Shown piece by piece: positions 5,168-6,455 of a DNA stretch of 6,455 nucleotides. A program made the position numbers and the translations under genes. The stretch is from Deltaproteobacteria bacterium (GTDB lineage Bacteria; Myxococcota; Polyangia; Haliangiales; Haliangiaceae), in assembly GCA_018262455.1 (NCBI GenBank), contig JAGSPR010000383.1, forward strand, positions 1-6,455, read 5' to 3'. Positions within the stretch are counted from its first letter, which is position 1; every line of letters begins with the position of its first letter. The notes below the pieces were generated by a model that worked only from the letters and a program-made list of their open reading frames with translations, was not told where the DNA came from and ran no database searches.

Positions 5168-6455
5168 ATGAAGATCGGGAGCTTGTCGATTCCATCGGAG
5201 GTCCTCGGCGGTGTCGCCGCCGGCCTCGTCGTGCTGCTGGTGCTGACGATCATTTTTCGGTACTTGCTGCGCATCTGCCGGCCCAACGAGATCCTGATCT
5301 TCTCGGGGCGCAAGCACACCACGAGTGACGGACGCGTCGTCGGTTACCGCGTCGTGTTCGGCGGCCGCGGGGTGCGAGTTCCGATCGTCGAGACCGTCAG
5401 TCGGATGGACGTCTCGCTGATGTCGGTGCCGATGCAGGTCAGCGGCGCGTATTCCGAGGGCGGCATCCCGCTCAACGTCCACGCGATCGCGAACGTCAAG
5501 GTCTCGACCGATCGACAGTTCATCGGCAACGCGATCGAGCGCTTCCTCGGTCGGAACCAGACCGAGATCGCCCGGGTCGTGAAGGAGACCCTCGAAGGCC
5601 ACCTCCGCGGCGTGCTCGCCACGATGACGCCCGAGGAGCTCAACGAGGATCGCCTCAAGTTCGCGCGTCACCTCGAGCAGTCCGCCAAGCCCGACCTCGA
5701 GAAGCTCGGGCTCGAGCTCGACGTGCTCAAGATCCAGCACATCGCCGACGATCGGAACTACCTCGAGAGCATCGGCCGCCAGCGGATCGCGGAGATCTTG
5801 ATGACCGCCGAGGTCGCCGAGAGCGACGCCGCTCGGATCGCCGAGCAGGCCGAAGCGGGCGCCCGGGCGCGCGGCGCGGTGGCGATGACGAACTCGCAGG
5901 CGGTCGTGCAGCGCAAGCAGAACGAGCTCCGCCAGATCAAGGCCGAGGTCGAAGCCGAGGCCCGTGGTGAAGAGGTGCGTGCCGAGGCCGCCGGCCAGCA
6001 GGCACGCGCCGAGGCCGAGCTCGAGCTCCAGCAGATCCGCGGCGAGCTCGAGCAGCTCCGCCTCGAAGCCGAGGTCCGCATCCCGGCAGAGATCGACGCG
6101 CACGTCCGCGAGCTGTTCTCTGCCGGTCAGGCCTCGACGATCTCCGCCGATGGTGAGGCGATGGCGATGGCCCTCGCCGAGGTCGCCGGCGCGTGGGGCG
6201 ATAGCGGTGGGCGAGCGATGGACATGTTCGTGCTCCAGCACCTCGATCAGATCTTCGGCGAGGTGGCGAGTGCCGCCGGCCGCATGAAGGTCGGCGAGGT
6301 CAACCTGATCGACGGTGGCGATGGCAAGACCTTGCCCGCGTACGCCGCGTCCTATCCCGCGACGATGGCCGCGCTGCTCGAGCAGGTCCACAAGACGCTC
6401 GGCGTCGACATCGCGCGCGTCATCACCGGATCGCCATCGCAGGCATCCACCACTC
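5168..6455 (+). CDS. Flotillin / SPFH-domain membrane protein (3' partial)
   Basis: ATG 5168 opens a frame with no stop before the window ends, giving 429 residues; bacterial flotillins are usually somewhat longer, so little is likely missing. Residues about 13-34 are one membrane helix (GVAAGLVVLLVLTIIFRYLL), followed by a basic RICRPNEILIFSGRK stretch where the SPFH/PHB domain begins (about 37-200: FGGRGVRVPIVETVSRMDV, GIPLNVHAIANVKV, EGHLRGVLATMTPEELNEDR). Residues about 205-310 are a Glu/Ala/Arg-rich coiled coil with the EA repeats typical of flotillins (EVEAEARGEEVRAEAAGQQA). Beyond it is a more globular oligomerisation-type tail (about 330-415). The protein should form oligomeric scaffolds on the inner membrane that organise membrane domains, with the NfeD-like protein encoded upstream as partner. 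Closest named relatives by architecture are YqiK and FloT/YuaG. Family identity is strong; physiological cargo is unknown. Confidence 0.95.
   Translation, partial: MKIGSLSIPSEVLGGVAAGLVVLLVLTIIFRYLLRICRPNEILIFSGRKHTTSDGRVVGYRVVFGGRGVRVPIVETVSRMDVSLMSVPMQVSGAYSEGGIPLNVHAIANVKVSTDRQFIGNAIERFLGRNQTEIARVVKETLEGHLRGVLATMTPEELNEDRLKFARHLEQSAKPDLEKLGLELDVLKIQHIADDRNYLESIGRQRIAEILMTAEVAESDAARIAEQAEAGARARGAVAMTNSQAVVQRKQNELRQIKAEVEAEARGEEVRAEAAGQQARAEAELELQQIRGELEQLRLEAEVRIPAEIDAHVRELFSAGQASTISADGEAMAMALAEVAGAWGDSGGRAMDMFVLQHLDQIFGEVASAAGRMKVGEVNLIDGGDGKTLPAYAASYPATMAALLEQVHKTLGVDIARVITGSPSQASTT

Noticed and set aside
4604..6391. A 595-codon open frame on the minus strand, longer than any real gene in the window
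   Set aside because: It lies opposite the flotillin and NfeD-like genes. Its Arg/His/Leu/Asp-rich low-complexity product is what GAG/CTC/GCC-rich coding DNA gives when read backwards, and it crosses the spacer without a ribosome site or domain.

Overview
The window is a GC-rich, gene-dense bacterial chromosome segment. Its character (strong G/C third-position bias, long spurious antisense frames, secreted proteins ending in tandem six-cysteine domains, frequent lipoproteins, non-ATG starts) suggests a myxobacterium or related Myxococcota. That assignment is an inference from style and family recall; there is no rRNA or marker gene to confirm it. Six protein genes are supported, two of them cut by the window edges. 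No RNA gene, CRISPR array, insertion sequence or phage gene is visible.

Layout. (1) Positions 3-959, plus strand: the C-terminal part of a surface or secreted protein with a collagen-like Gly-X-Y stalk followed by two copies of a six-cysteine domain. (2) 960-1889, minus strand: a lipoprotein metallo-beta-lactamase-fold hydrolase whose stop codon abuts the stop of gene 1. (3) 2154-3800, plus strand: an exported (alpha/alpha)6 glycoside hydrolase of the GH63/mannosylglycerate-hydrolase type, ending in two 55-residue cysteine-rich repeats and divergent from gene 2 across 264 bp. (4) 3856-4365, minus strand: a small TlpA-like thioredoxin-fold lipoprotein with a WCQHC active site. (5) 4521-5048, plus strand: an NfeD/YqiJ/YuaF-like membrane protein. 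(6) 5168 to the window end, plus strand: a flotillin (SPFH) protein, truncated by the window edge.

How they fit. Genes 5 and 6 form the widely conserved NfeD-like plus flotillin pair, which acts in membrane-domain organisation. Their 119-bp spacer holds two GC-rich hairpins. Genes 1-4 all carry export signals or secreted-type architectures, but nothing ties them to one pathway: they alternate strand and are probably transcribed separately. Two head-to-head spacers (1890-2153 and 4366-4520) must hold the promoters; the second contains a short palindrome that could be an operator. I did not find a clearly new multi-gene system. The most unusual material is the architecture of the two cysteine-rich exported proteins.
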